A DNA stretch of 64,000 nucleotides from Methylobacterium sp. FF17 (GTDB lineage: Bacteria; Pseudomonadota; Alphaproteobacteria; Rhizobiales; Beijerinckiaceae): contig NZ_CP107532.1 in NCBI RefSeq assembly GCF_025813715.1, forward strand, positions 4,046,001 through 4,110,000, in the 5' to 3' direction. A program made the position numbers and the translations under genes. The notes below the pieces were generated by a model that was not told the origin of the DNA, searched no databases, and saw only the letters and a list, made by a program, of their open reading frames with translations. Below are positions 17,520-25,996 of this stretch, piece after piece (position 1 is the first letter of the stretch; the number at the start of each line of letters is the position of its first letter).

Positions 17520-18794
17520 TCAGGGCGTGGCCGCCACCGCGTGACCGGCCGCCGTCCGGCCCGGACGCGCGCTCGCCCCCACCGCGTCGCGCAGCACGCG
17601 TTCGTAGATCGCCGCGATCCGGTCGAGGTGGAGCGCGAGGGTGAGGGGCGCGGCCCAGTAGCGCTCAGAGGCCGCCCGGCCCATGCGCGCGGCGAGGTCG
17701 TCGTCCTTGAGCCGGGTCAGGTGCGCGGCCAGCGCGTCGGCATCGCCGGAGCGGAACCAGTACCCGGTCTCGCCATCCTCCACCGCCTCGCGCCCCGCGC
17801 AGGCGTCGCTGACGATGACCGGGGCTCCGCAGGCGAGGGCCTCGTAGACGGTGAGCGGCTGGCCCTCGTACCAGACGCTCGGGAACACCAGGGCGCGGGC
17901 CCGCCCCATCAGGGCCTGGACGCCGGCCTCGTCCCGCCAGCCGAGCATCACCGCCTCGGGATAGCGGGCTTCGAGCTCCGCCCGGGCGGGCCCGTCCCCC
18001 ACGAAGACCGGCCGCACGCCGGCGCGGCGCGCGGCTTCCGCGAAGATCGGCGCGCCCTTCTCGGTGGAGATGCGCCCGACGAACAGGAAGTCGCCCGGCG
18101 GGCCGGAGCGGGGCGGGGGCTTCGTCACCGCGATGGGGTTGTCGACCCGGTGGAAGCGGGTCGCGGCGGGCAGGTGCGGCGCGATCACCCGCTCCTGCAG
18201 GGCGCTGATGGTGACGATGTCGGCAAACAGCTCCTTCATGCCCGCCACGTGTTCGAGGGCGGCGTGGCGCACCACCCGCAGGAGCTTGCGCGGGTAGCTG
18301 CGGGCATCGCAGTTCGTGGTCAGGCAGGCCGCCGACATCGGCGTGCGGTGGCAGATCCGCGCGGCCTGATACTCGTAGAACCCGCCGTTCGGGCAGACGA
18401 GGAAGAACTCGTGCATCGTGTAGAGCAGCGGCAGGCCCGAAGCGGCCAAGCTGCGGCCGATGGAGGGCGAGAGTGCCTTGGCGAAGGCGTGGACATGCAC
18501 CACCGTGTCGCGCGGGTCGAGGCCGCGCAGTTCGGCGGAGAGGCGCCGGGCCGCCGTGCGGTTCCAGATGGCCTGCGCGGCGAAGGCGAGCTTGTTCGTG
18601 GTCGTCCCGATATCGTCCTGCCCGAGGCAGACCACCCGGATGCCCGCGGCCTCCAGGCGCGGATCGGGCGGGCCGACGGCGGCGAACACGGTGACGCGAT
18701 GCCCCCGCAGCCGCAGGCCGAGGCCGGCATCCAGGGCCACCTTGGCCTGCCCTCCATTGACGAAGGCGTGATCGACGACGAGGACGACATGCAT
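17520..18794 (-). CDS. Glycosyltransferase family 4 (GT-B), divergent pair member A
   Basis: The 424-residue protein starts at ATG 18794 (MHVVLVVDHAFVNGGQAKV). It has a two-Rossmann GT-B fold: an acceptor domain with GGQAKVALDAGLGLRLRGH and a donor domain with FLFVGRISTEKGAPIF, VFVGDGPARAELE and the EX7E-like SVWYEGQPLTVYEALACGAP. It should transfer a nucleotide-activated sugar to a glycan, probably surface polysaccharide. An internal MHEFFLVCPNGGFYEY segment followed by C-x(n)-SAAC-x4-C is shared with the divergent neighbour, so the two are paralogues. The genes are back to back, 111 bp apart. Substrates unknown. Confidence 0.87.
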   Translation of the reverse strand: MHVVLVVDHAFVNGGQAKVALDAGLGLRLRGHRVTVFAAVGPPDPRLEAAGIRVVCLGQDDIGTTTNKLAFAAQAIWNRTAARRLSAELRGLDPRDTVVHVHAFAKALSPSIGRSLAASGLPLLYTMHEFFLVCPNGGFYEYQAARICHRTPMSAACLTTNCDARSYPRKLLRVVRHAALEHVAGMKELFADIVTISALQERVIAPHLPAATRFHRVDNPIAVTKPPPRSGPPGDFLFVGRISTEKGAPIFAEAARRAGVRPVFVGDGPARAELEARYPEAVMLGWRDEAGVQALMGRARALVFPSVWYEGQPLTVYEALACGAPVIVSDACAGREAVEDGETGYWFRSGDADALAAHLTRLKDDDLAARMGRAASERYWAAPLTLALHLDRIAAIYERVLRDAVGASARPGRTAAGHAVAATP

Positions 18795-18905
18795 GCGGAC
18801 AGTCCCGGCCAGCGAAATCTGCGCGGGATCTTTACCGAACGTGCGTTGATCCCGGGTAAATCGCGAGCCTGCGGCCGGACCGCGTCGGACATCCTGGGCT
18901 CCGCC

Positions 18906-20159
18906 ATGCAGATCGTCGTGTTGGCCGAGTTCGCGGTGGCGAGCGGGGGCGCCGAGAAGGTGGCGGTGGAATCCGCGCGCGGTCTCGCGGAGGCGGGCGC
19001 CGACGTCACCTACATCCAGGCCATCGCGGGGCCGGCCGATCCCCTCCTCGACCATCCGCGGATCCGGCGGATCTGCCTCGGCACCACCGACATCTGGCAG
19101 CGTCCGGCGCACAAGGCGGCGCTAAACGGCCTCTGGGATTCCGAGGCCGCCATCCGCCTCGGGGCGGCCCTCGACGGGCTGCCGGCGCGGCCCGACCTCG
19201 TGCACCTCCATCAATGGACGCGCAGCCTGTCGCCGAGCGTGTTTCCGGTCCTGTTCTCCCGCGGCCTGCCCGTGGTGACGACCCTGCACGACTACTTCCT
19301 CGCCTGTCCGAACGGGGTCTATTACCGCTTCGACCGGGCCGAGCCCTGCACGCTGAGGCCGCTCTCGGCCGCCTGCGTGGCCGCCCCCTGCGACGGACGC
19401 AGCCGGCTGCACAAGCTCGTGCGGGTCGGCCGCTCGGTCTCCCTGCGCGCGGCCCTGAGGCGGCGGCGCCTCGACGTCATCCACGTCTGCGATGCGAGCC
19501 TGTCGCGCATGGGCGGGCTGATGCGGAACCTGGCCCTCCACCACCACCGCGTCGACAACCCCGTGCGGGTGGCGAACGGCCCGCCGGCCGAGCCAGCGCG
19601 GGGCGACGCCATCGCGTATGTCGGGCGCCTGACGCGGGAGAAGGGCGCCGACCTCGTGGCCGAGGCCGCCCGCGCGGCCGGCCTGCCCGCCCTGTTCATC
19701 GGCGCGGGCCCCCTGGAGGATTCGCTTCGGGACCGTCCCGGCATCGAACTCCTCGGCTGGCAGGCCCCCGAGGCCGTCTGGCGCATCCTGCACGGGCGGG
19801 CGCGCGCCATCGCAGCCCCCTCCCGCTGGTACGAGACCGGGCCGCTCACGATCTACGAGGCCCTCGCCAACGGGATTCCCGTGGTCGCGTCCGATCGCTC
19901 GGGGGCGTCCGAGGCCGTCCGCGACGGGGTGAACGGTTTCTCCGTTCCACCCGAGGAGGCGGCGCTCACCCGGGCCTTCGCGGCCCTGGGCGAGGACGCC
20001 ACGGCGGCGCGCCTCGGCGCGGCCGCGCATGCGCGCTACTGGGCGGCGCCGATGACCCTGTCGGATCACGCCGCCGCGCTGCTGTGCGTCTACGACCGTA
20101 TTCTCACCGCGCAGGGAAGCCGACGCGAGATCAACGGCCCGCTGAATTCGGCGGCTTGA
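18906..20159 (+). CDS. Glycosyltransferase family 4 (GT-B), divergent pair member B
   Basis: The 417-residue protein starts at ATG 18906 (MQIVVLAEFAVASGGAEKV). The same architecture as its neighbour is seen: GGAEKVAVESARGLAEAGADV, LHDYFLACPNGVYYRF, SAACVAAPC, AYVGRLTREKGADLV and SRWYETGPLTIYEALANGIP. It should be a retaining sugar transferase acting at the cytoplasmic face of the membrane on a polysaccharide or lipid-linked glycan. No polymerase or flippase gene is adjacent, so the pathway is unclear. It arose with the minus-strand gene by duplication and inversion, by inference from shared motifs. Confidence 0.87.
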   Translation: MQIVVLAEFAVASGGAEKVAVESARGLAEAGADVTYIQAIAGPADPLLDHPRIRRICLGTTDIWQRPAHKAALNGLWDSEAAIRLGAALDGLPARPDLVHLHQWTRSLSPSVFPVLFSRGLPVVTTLHDYFLACPNGVYYRFDRAEPCTLRPLSAACVAAPCDGRSRLHKLVRVGRSVSLRAALRRRRLDVIHVCDASLSRMGGLMRNLALHHHRVDNPVRVANGPPAEPARGDAIAYVGRLTREKGADLVAEAARAAGLPALFIGAGPLEDSLRDRPGIELLGWQAPEAVWRILHGRARAIAAPSRWYETGPLTIYEALANGIPVVASDRSGASEAVRDGVNGFSVPPEEAALTRAFAALGEDATAARLGAAAHARYWAAPMTLSDHAAALLCVYDRILTAQGSRREINGPLNSAA

Positions 20160-20208
20160 AAGTCGATTCGAATGTCGGCAAGATTTTGCAGCTTTTCGCG
20201 ATCCGGCC

Positions 20209-20237
20209 TTGACGGTTATGTTGCACTGCAACATAAG
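20209..20237 (+). promoter_or_regulatory. Phasin promoter overlapping a PhaR-like palindrome
   Basis: -35 TTGACG (20209-20214) and -10 CATAAG (20232-20237) are 17 bp apart. Between and over them lies a palindrome at 20216-20236 with arms TTATGTTGCA and TGCAACATAA around one C. Its centre reads TGC-ACT-GCA, matching the TGC-N3/4-GCA site described for the PhaR/AniA repressors that control phasins. Binding would block RNA polymerase. Repression by PhaR is inferred. Confidence 0.72.
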
Positions 20238-20285
20238 ACTTCTGCAGCGCGTCAAATCGATTGACCCGCCTTGGAGAGAACCGAG

Positions 20286-20648
20286 ATGAACGGCCAGACC
20301 TTCGAGATCCCCGCCGAGATGCGCGCTTTCGCCGAGAAGAGCGTCGATCAGGCCCGCACCGCCGTCGACACCTTCGTCGGCACGGCGGTCAAGACCGCCG
20401 AGCAGCTGCAGACCACCTCGAAGTCGGTGCAGGATTCGCTGCAGACCGTCGTCGCCAAGGGCTTCGATCAGGTCCAGGAGAACGCCTCGGCGACCTTCGA
20501 TTTCGCCCAGAAGCTGGTTCGCAGCCGCGACCTGCGCGAGGCCTTCGAGCTTCAGAGCGAGTTCCTGCGCAGCCGCGTCGCCAACCTGCAGGCCCAGGCC
20601 CAGGATCTCGGCGCCTTCGCCCAGAACACCCTGCGCCCCTCCGCCTGA
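20286..20648 (+). CDS. phaP: Phasin (PHA granule surface protein)
   Basis: The 120-residue, almost wholly helical phasin starts at ATG 20286 after GGAGA. It shows the amphipathic heptads of the family: MRAFAEKSVDQARTAVDTF, TSKSVQDSLQTVVAKGFDQV, FDFAQKLVRSRDLREAFEL and FLRSRVANLQAQAQDLGAFA. Phasins coat polyhydroxyalkanoate granules and control their size and number; methylotrophic alphaproteobacteria store polyhydroxybutyrate. The upstream promoter carries a PhaR-like operator, so expression is probably released when granules titrate PhaR. A strong terminator follows. No PHA synthase is nearby. Confidence 0.92.
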   Translation: MNGQTFEIPAEMRAFAEKSVDQARTAVDTFVGTAVKTAEQLQTTSKSVQDSLQTVVAKGFDQVQENASATFDFAQKLVRSRDLREAFELQSEFLRSRVANLQAQAQDLGAFAQNTLRPSA

Positions 20649-20659
20649 GCGGGCGACAT

Positions 20660-20700
20660 CCGGTCTCGAAATCCCGGGCGTGCCCGGGATTTCGAGCCGG
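20660..20700 (+). terminator. Terminator of the phasin gene
   Basis: A perfect 14-bp stem (CTCGAAATCCCGGG / CCCGGGATTTCGAG, 20665-20696) with a CGTG loop is extended by CCGG/CCGG beyond a one-base bulge. It has no T-tract and starts 12 bp after the stop. Confidence 0.7.
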
Positions 20701-20915
20701 CCAGGACAGCCAAACCGGTCCCGCGCGCGTTGCGACGGGACGCGGCTTCGAGCCGACGGGCGGCGGTCCCCAAGCGGCGCGGCCTCGAACCCGGATCGCC
20801 GCTCAGGAACGCGAGGGAGACGACAGCCATGGCGAGACGCCGCAGAACGCCACCCCCGCTTCGAGGTCGGGCGCCAGCCTCGACCCCGCCGACGGACGAC
20901 CGCGAGGGGGGAGCG

Positions 20916-21605
20916 ATGAACACGGACAGCATGCAGGGCGTCGACGGGGCGGGCCGGGACGGGGAATCCCTGCCGGACGCCCCCGCCGGGGCGTCGGACG
21001 CGAACATCCACGAGACGCTGCTGGAAGGCGTGTCGGCGGACGCCCTCGCGGCGCATGGCGGCGGGGAACCCGAGGCCGCGCCGCCCTCCGGTACCGACCG
21101 GAGCGACGCGACGGATTCCGAACCCACCCTCGCCGAAAACCTCACGGTCGTGCCGGAAGCGGCGGCCGAGCCGCTCCCGCTCGCCACGGAGGCCGTGGAG
21201 GCCGCGAGCGCCGCCTCCGAGTCCTTCGCCGAGGCCATGCCCGAGCCGGTCGCCGCCCCCATCGCGAACCCGCTCCCGGCGCTCGAAGGCATTCCCGTCG
21301 CCGTGCCGTCCATCCCGGAGCCGGGTCCCGGCTTCCAGACCCTCACGAAGCGCGCCGGGTCTCCCCGGATCGGGCAGGTGATGGGAGAGCTCGGCGAGGT
21401 CAACGCCACGCTGCTGACCTACCTGCGCGGCGAGGGCACGGCGGCCCTGGCCCATTGGCAGGCGCTCTCCGGCGCCAGGACCCCGGCCGACGCCCTCCGG
21501 ATCCAGGTCGACGAGATGCAGCGGGCGGCCGACGCGTCGCTGAGCTGCTTCGCCGCCCTGGCCAAGCGCGCGGGCCGGTTCACCGCGCTGATCGGGCGTT
21601 CGTAA
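20916..21605 (+). CDS. Phasin-like protein with acidic Ala/Pro-rich N-terminus
   Basis: The protein has 229 residues from ATG 20916, which follows a very strong purine-rich site (GAGGGGGGAG, 2 bp before the ATG); an upstream ATG at 20829 would add an Arg-rich leader. The first 150 residues are low-complexity Glu/Ala/Pro. The last 75 (GELGEVNATLLTYLRGEGT, ADALRIQVDEMQRAADASL, FAALAKRAGRF) read as a phasin-type helical domain. It follows the phasin gene, suggesting a second granule-associated or granule-regulating protein. The disordered N-terminus is unusual for a phasin. Assignment is moderate. Confidence 0.6.
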   Translation: MNTDSMQGVDGAGRDGESLPDAPAGASDANIHETLLEGVSADALAAHGGGEPEAAPPSGTDRSDATDSEPTLAENLTVVPEAAAEPLPLATEAVEAASAASESFAEAMPEPVAAPIANPLPALEGIPVAVPSIPEPGPGFQTLTKRAGSPRIGQVMGELGEVNATLLTYLRGEGTAALAHWQALSGARTPADALRIQVDEMQRAADASLSCFAALAKRAGRFTALIGRS

Positions 21606-21666
21606 CCGGCTCGGGCGCCGATGCCCCTCGCGTCGCTGCGTCGGCGCGTCTAGATAGCCCGGCAAC

Positions 21667-21699
21667 CGTGGCGGCCCCCCTAGGACGAGGGCCGCCACG
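21667..21699 (+). terminator. Stem-loop before the Do-type protease gene
   Basis: An 11-bp stem (CGTGGCGGCCC / GGGCCGCCACG) encloses an 11-nt loop containing CTAG. It likely ends the phasin-like transcript; no T-tract follows. Confidence 0.5.
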
Positions 21700-21720
21700 C
21701 CCTGTCTCCGGGAGTCCCAC

Positions 21721-23172
21721 ATGGCGCGCTCGTTCCGTCCGCTCGCTTCGCTGCTGACCGCGGCCCTCATGATCGCGCCCGCCTCGGCGCAGATAATGAA
21801 GTCGCCCGATGCGGCCCCCGAGAAGGCGGCGCCGCAATCGAAGGCGCAGGTCCAGCTCTCCTTCGCCCCCGTGGTGAAGCGGGCCGCCCCCTCCGTGGTG
21901 AACGTCTACGGCTCCCACGTGGAGGCGCGGGGCCAGAGCCGCAGCGCCATGGACGAGTTCATGCGCCGGTTCTTCGGCGAGAACGGCGGCGGGCGCGGGC
22001 GCGGTGGCGCGCCGGGCGAGCGGGCCCAGAAGTCCCTGGGCTCGGGCGTGATCGTGGACGAATCCGGTCTCGTCATCACCAACAACCACGTCATCGAGAA
22101 CATGAACGAGGTGCGCATCGCGCTCGCCGACCGCCGCGAGTTCGAGGCCACCATCGTCCTGCGCGACCCCCGCACCGACCTTGCCGTGGTCAAGATCAAG
22201 AACCCGACCGGGGGCCTGATCCCGATGGCCTTCGGCGATTCGGAAGCCCTCGAGGTCGGCGACTTCGTGATGGCGATCGGCAACCCGTTCGGCGTCGGCC
22301 AGACCGTGACGCAGGGCATCGTCTCGGCCCTGGCGCGCACGCAGGTCGGCTCCTCCGACTACCAGTTCTTCATCCAGACGGATGCGGCGATCAACCCGGG
22401 CAATTCCGGTGGCGCGCTGGTGGACCTCCAGGGCCGGCTCGTGGGCATCAACACCGCGATCTACTCGCAGTCGGGGGGCAGCCACGGCATCGGCTTCGCG
22501 ATCCCGGCGAGCATGGTCCGCGCCGTGGTGGAGACCGCCAAGGGCGGGGCCACGGCCGTGCGCCGCCCCTGGCTCGGCGCCCGCGTCCAGAACGTCACCC
22601 CCGACATCGCCGAGAGCATGGGGCTGGACCATCCCACCGGCGTCCTCGTGGCGAGCCTGCAGGCCAAGAGCCCGGCGGAGGAGGCGGGCCTGAAGCGCGG
22701 CGACCTCATCCTCACGGTCGACGGCAAGGCGGTCGACGACCCCGAGGCCTTCGGCTACCGCTTCGCCCTCAAGGGCCTCAGCGGCCAGACCCAGTTCGGC
22801 ATCCTGCGGGGCACCGGCCGCTCGACGGTGACGGTCAAGCTCGGACCCGCCCCCGAGACGCGGCCGCGCGACACCCTGAAGGTCCGCACGCGCTCGCCCT
22901 TCCTCGGCGCCACCCTGGTCAACACCTCGCCGGCGGTCGCCGAGGAGCTTCAGGCCGATTTCCCCGCCGAGGGCGTCGCCGTCTCGGGCGTCGACGAGGG
23001 CTCGGTCGCCGCCCGGGCGGGCCTGCAGAAGGGCGACATGATCGTGGCGATCAACGGCATGCCGATCGCCACCACCAAGGACCTGGAGCGGATCACCCGC
23101 AACAGCCTCAACATGTGGGAGGTCTCGATCAACCGGGGCGGCGAGGTGCTGACCTCGGTGTTCGGGGGATAG
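21721..23172 (+). CDS. Do/HtrA-family periplasmic serine protease
   Basis: The 483-residue protein has a signal peptide ending near ASAQ (residue 24), a trypsin-like domain and two PDZ domains (about 285-375 and 390-480). The catalytic triad is complete: His123 (ITNNHVIE), Asp153 (RTDLAVVKI) and Ser229 (NPGNSGGALVD). DegP/DegQ-type enzymes degrade or refold damaged periplasmic proteins. A Gly/Arg-rich LA-loop-like insert (GRGRGGAPGER) precedes the protease core. rarA follows 81 bp downstream on the same strand. No stress-sigma promoter could be recognised. Confidence 0.92.
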   Translation: MARSFRPLASLLTAALMIAPASAQIMKSPDAAPEKAAPQSKAQVQLSFAPVVKRAAPSVVNVYGSHVEARGQSRSAMDEFMRRFFGENGGGRGRGGAPGERAQKSLGSGVIVDESGLVITNNHVIENMNEVRIALADRREFEATIVLRDPRTDLAVVKIKNPTGGLIPMAFGDSEALEVGDFVMAIGNPFGVGQTVTQGIVSALARTQVGSSDYQFFIQTDAAINPGNSGGALVDLQGRLVGINTAIYSQSGGSHGIGFAIPASMVRAVVETAKGGATAVRRPWLGARVQNVTPDIAESMGLDHPTGVLVASLQAKSPAEEAGLKRGDLILTVDGKAVDDPEAFGYRFALKGLSGQTQFGILRGTGRSTVTVKLGPAPETRPRDTLKVRTRSPFLGATLVNTSPAVAEELQADFPAEGVAVSGVDEGSVAARAGLQKGDMIVAINGMPIATTKDLERITRNSLNMWEVSINRGGEVLTSVFGG

Positions 23173-23253
23173 GGCCGGAGAGCCTGTCGATGGGCCGGAG
23201 GCCGCGATCTTTACGGGTTGCGGTCGGCCGGCGCCCACGTCTTTGATGCACCG

Positions 23254-24570
23254 ATGTCCGATCTCTTCGCCTCGGCCGGCCTCGCGAACGCCGCGCCCCG
23301 CCCCCTCGCGGATGCCCTGCGCCCGAAAACCCTCGCGGAGGTGGTGGGCCAGGAGCACCTGACCGGGCCGGACGGGGCCCTGACCCGCCTCCTCAAGGCC
23401 CGCTCCTTCGGATCGCTGGTGTTCTGGGGACCGCCCGGCACCGGCAAGACCACCGTGGCGCGGCTGCTCGCCCACGAGACCGACCTGCATTTCGAGCAGA
23501 TCTCGGCGATCTTCTCCGGCATCGCCGAACTCCGGAAGGTGTTCGATGCGGCGCGCGGGCGCCGGGCCATGGGCCGGGGCACGCTGCTCTTCGTGGACGA
23601 GATCCACCGGTTCAACCGCTCGCAGCTCGACGCCTTCCTGCCCGTGATGGAGGACGGCACGGTGACGCTGGTGGGCGCCACCACCGAGAACCCGTCCTTC
23701 GAGCTGAACGCCGCGTTGCTGTCGCGGGCCCGGGTGCTGCTGTTCCGGTCGCTCGACGATGTCGCGATCGCCAAGCTGATGGTCCGGGCCGAGGCCCTGA
23801 CGGACCAGCCCCTGCCCCTCGACGCGGAGGCGCGCGGCGTCCTCGTGCGCATGGCCGACGGGGACGGGCGCGCCGCCCTGACCCTCGCCGAGGAGGTCTG
23901 GCGCTCGGCGAAGCCGGGGGAAGTCTTCGACGCGGAAGGGTTGCAGGCCATCATCCAGCGGCGCGCGCCGATCTACGACAAGTCCCAGGAGGGGCACTAC
24001 AACCTCATCAGCGCCCTGCATAAGACCGTGCGCGGCTCCGACCCGGACGCGGCGCTCTACTACCTCTGCCGGATGCTCGACGGGGGCGAGGACCGCCTGT
24101 TCATCGCCCGCCGCCTCGTGCGCATGGCGGTGGAGGATATCGGGCTCGCCGACCCGCAGGCCCTGGTGGTCGCCACCGCCGCCAAGGACGCCTTCGACTT
24201 CCTCGGCTCGCCCGAGGGCGAACTCGCGCTCGCCCAGGTCACGGTCTATCTCGCCTGCGCGCCGAAATCGAACGCGGTCTACGAGGCCTACAAGGCTGCC
24301 ACCCGGGTGGCCAAGGCGCACGGCTCGCTGCCGCCGCCCCGCACCATCCTCAACGGCTCGACCAAGCTGATGCGCAAGATCGGCTACGGCGAGGGCTACC
24401 GCTACGACCACGACGAGCCCGACGCCTTCTCGGGCCAGGATTACTGGCCGGAGAAGCTCGGCCGCCAGCAGTTCTACGCGCCGACCAACCGGGGCATGGA
24501 GCAGCGCTACGCCGACCGTCTCGCCCACTGGGAGACCCTGCGCCGCCAGCGGCGCGCGTCGGAGGAATGA
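23254..24570 (+). CDS. rarA: Replication-associated recombination protein A
   Basis: This 438-residue AAA+ ATPase starts at ATG 23254 (MSDLFASAGLANAAPRPLADALRP). Walker A is WGPPGTGKTT, Walker B LLFVDEIHRFN and sensor 1 GATTENPSFELN, followed by the arginine finger region SRARVLLF and the tetramerisation domain (YNLISALHKTVRGSDPDAALYYL). RarA/MgsA (the WRNIP1/Mgs1 family) acts on stalled replication forks, related in fold to clamp-loader subunits. The C-terminal ILNGSTKLMRKIGYGEGYRYDHD is highly typical. The gene probably shares a transcript with the protease upstream or with the Hsp70-like gene downstream. Confidence 0.95.
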   Translation: MSDLFASAGLANAAPRPLADALRPKTLAEVVGQEHLTGPDGALTRLLKARSFGSLVFWGPPGTGKTTVARLLAHETDLHFEQISAIFSGIAELRKVFDAARGRRAMGRGTLLFVDEIHRFNRSQLDAFLPVMEDGTVTLVGATTENPSFELNAALLSRARVLLFRSLDDVAIAKLMVRAEALTDQPLPLDAEARGVLVRMADGDGRAALTLAEEVWRSAKPGEVFDAEGLQAIIQRRAPIYDKSQEGHYNLISALHKTVRGSDPDAALYYLCRMLDGGEDRLFIARRLVRMAVEDIGLADPQALVVATAAKDAFDFLGSPEGELALAQVTVYLACAPKSNAVYEAYKAATRVAKAHGSLPPPRTILNGSTKLMRKIGYGEGYRYDHDEPDAFSGQDYWPEKLGRQQFYAPTNRGMEQRYADRLAHWETLRRQRRASEE

Positions 24571-24669
24571 GCGAGGGGCGACCGCACCGCACAAAAGTCG
24601 GTGGACCTCGCCGGAGCGAGCCTGTAGGTGGGCCGGCCCAATCATCCAGCGCTGATGCCGGAGACCATC

Positions 24670-25917
24670 ATGGCGGCCTGCGGCCTCGATTTCGGCACCT
24701 CGAACACCACCCTCGGCCTCGTCACCGGCGGGGCACCCGCCCTGGTTCCCCTGGAAGGCCGCCACCTCACCATCCCGAGCGCGATCTTCTTCCCCCCGGG
24801 GCAGGCGCCCTTCGTCGGGCGCGCCGCCATGGCCGAGTACGTGGAGGGCACGCCGGGGCGCCTCATGCGCAGCCTGAAGTCGGTCCTCGGCTCCTCCCTG
24901 CTCGAGGAGACGACGCCGGTGGGGCGTGAGCGGATCAAGTTCCGCGACGTCATCGGGCGCTATCTCAGCGCCGTGAAGGCGCGGGCGGAGGCCGCGACCG
25001 GCCAGTCCCTCGACACCGTGGTGCATGGCCGCCCCGTCCACTTCGTCGACGGCGATCCCGAGGGCGACGCCCGGGCCGAGGGCGCCTTGCGCGAGATCGC
25101 CGCCAGCGTCGGCTTCCGCCACGTCTCCTTCCAGTTCGAACCGATCGCCGCGGCCCTCGACTACGAGCAGCAGGTGCGCACGGAGGAGATCGCCCTCATC
25201 GCCGATATCGGTGGCGGCACCTCCGACTTCTCCATCGTGCGGCTGTCGCCGGCGCGACACGCCAGGGCGGACCGGGGCGACGACATCCTGGCCAATGACG
25301 GCGTGCGCATCGGCGGCACGGATTTCGACCGCCGCCTCAGCCTCGGCATCGTGATGCCGCTGCTCGGCCTGGGCAGCGCGATGAACCGGGGCGACCTCGA
25401 CGTGCCCACGGGCTACTTCCACGACCTCGCCACCTGGTCGAGCATCAACCGGCTCTACAATGCCAAGACCCTGCGGGAGATCGAGGAGGTCCGCCGCGAT
25501 GCGCGGCGGCCCGACCTCCTCGCGCGGCTCCAGACCGTGGTGGAAGCCGAGCGCGGCCATTCGCTGGCCATGGAAGTGGAGGGTGCCAAGATCGCCAGTT
25601 CCGAGCACGGCCACGGCCGCATCGCCCTCGACTGGGTCGAGGCCGGGCTCGCGGCGGAGATCGATCGCGCGGGCCTCGTCGTGAACACGGACGAACTCGC
25701 CCGGCGCATCGCGGAGCGGATCGCCCGCTGCCTCGCCCAGGCGGGACTGGACGCCGACCGGATCGATGCCCTGTTCCTCACCGGCGGTTCGACGGGCCTG
25801 CCGCATGTCCGCGCCGCGCTGACGGCCTGCGTGCCGAAGGCCCGCGTGGTCGACGGCGACACCTTCGGCTCCGTCGGCACGGGGCTGACCATCGAGGCGG
25901 CGCGCCGCGCGGCCTGA
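24670..25917 (+). CDS. Hsp70-family protein, YegD-like
   Basis: The protein has 415 residues from ATG 24670, which follows GGAGA; earlier in-frame starts lack a site. It has the actin/Hsp70 ATPase fold: phosphate 1 motif GLDFGTSNTTLGL (from residue 4), phosphate 2 ALIADIGGGTSDFSIV and adenosine motif LFLTGGSTGLPHVR. The substrate-binding and lid domains of DnaK are absent, as in E. coli YegD. Such proteins are thought to be chaperone-like ATPases, but their role is unproven. The C-terminus GDTFGSVGTGLTIEA is typical. Confidence 0.88.
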   Translation: MAACGLDFGTSNTTLGLVTGGAPALVPLEGRHLTIPSAIFFPPGQAPFVGRAAMAEYVEGTPGRLMRSLKSVLGSSLLEETTPVGRERIKFRDVIGRYLSAVKARAEAATGQSLDTVVHGRPVHFVDGDPEGDARAEGALREIAASVGFRHVSFQFEPIAAALDYEQQVRTEEIALIADIGGGTSDFSIVRLSPARHARADRGDDILANDGVRIGGTDFDRRLSLGIVMPLLGLGSAMNRGDLDVPTGYFHDLATWSSINRLYNAKTLREIEEVRRDARRPDLLARLQTVVEAERGHSLAMEVEGAKIASSEHGHGRIALDWVEAGLAAEIDRAGLVVNTDELARRIAERIARCLAQAGLDADRIDALFLTGGSTGLPHVRAALTACVPKARVVDGDTFGSVGTGLTIEAARRAA

Positions 25918-25996
25918 CCCGCGCCGACGCATCCCGAAAGAGGAACCTGCCGCACCCGCGCTTTGTCGCGGGGCTGGCGGGTGTTACGAGCAGGCC

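Noticed and set aside
17541..18905. Extension of glycosyltransferase B to a far upstream start
   Set aside because: That part of the frame is antisense to glycosyltransferase A; the ATG at 18906 begins the typical GT-B N-terminus.
21580..25932. A 1,450-codon open frame on the minus strand across the protease, rarA and Hsp70-like genes
   Set aside because: It is the antisense shadow of three well-supported genes and has low-complexity composition.
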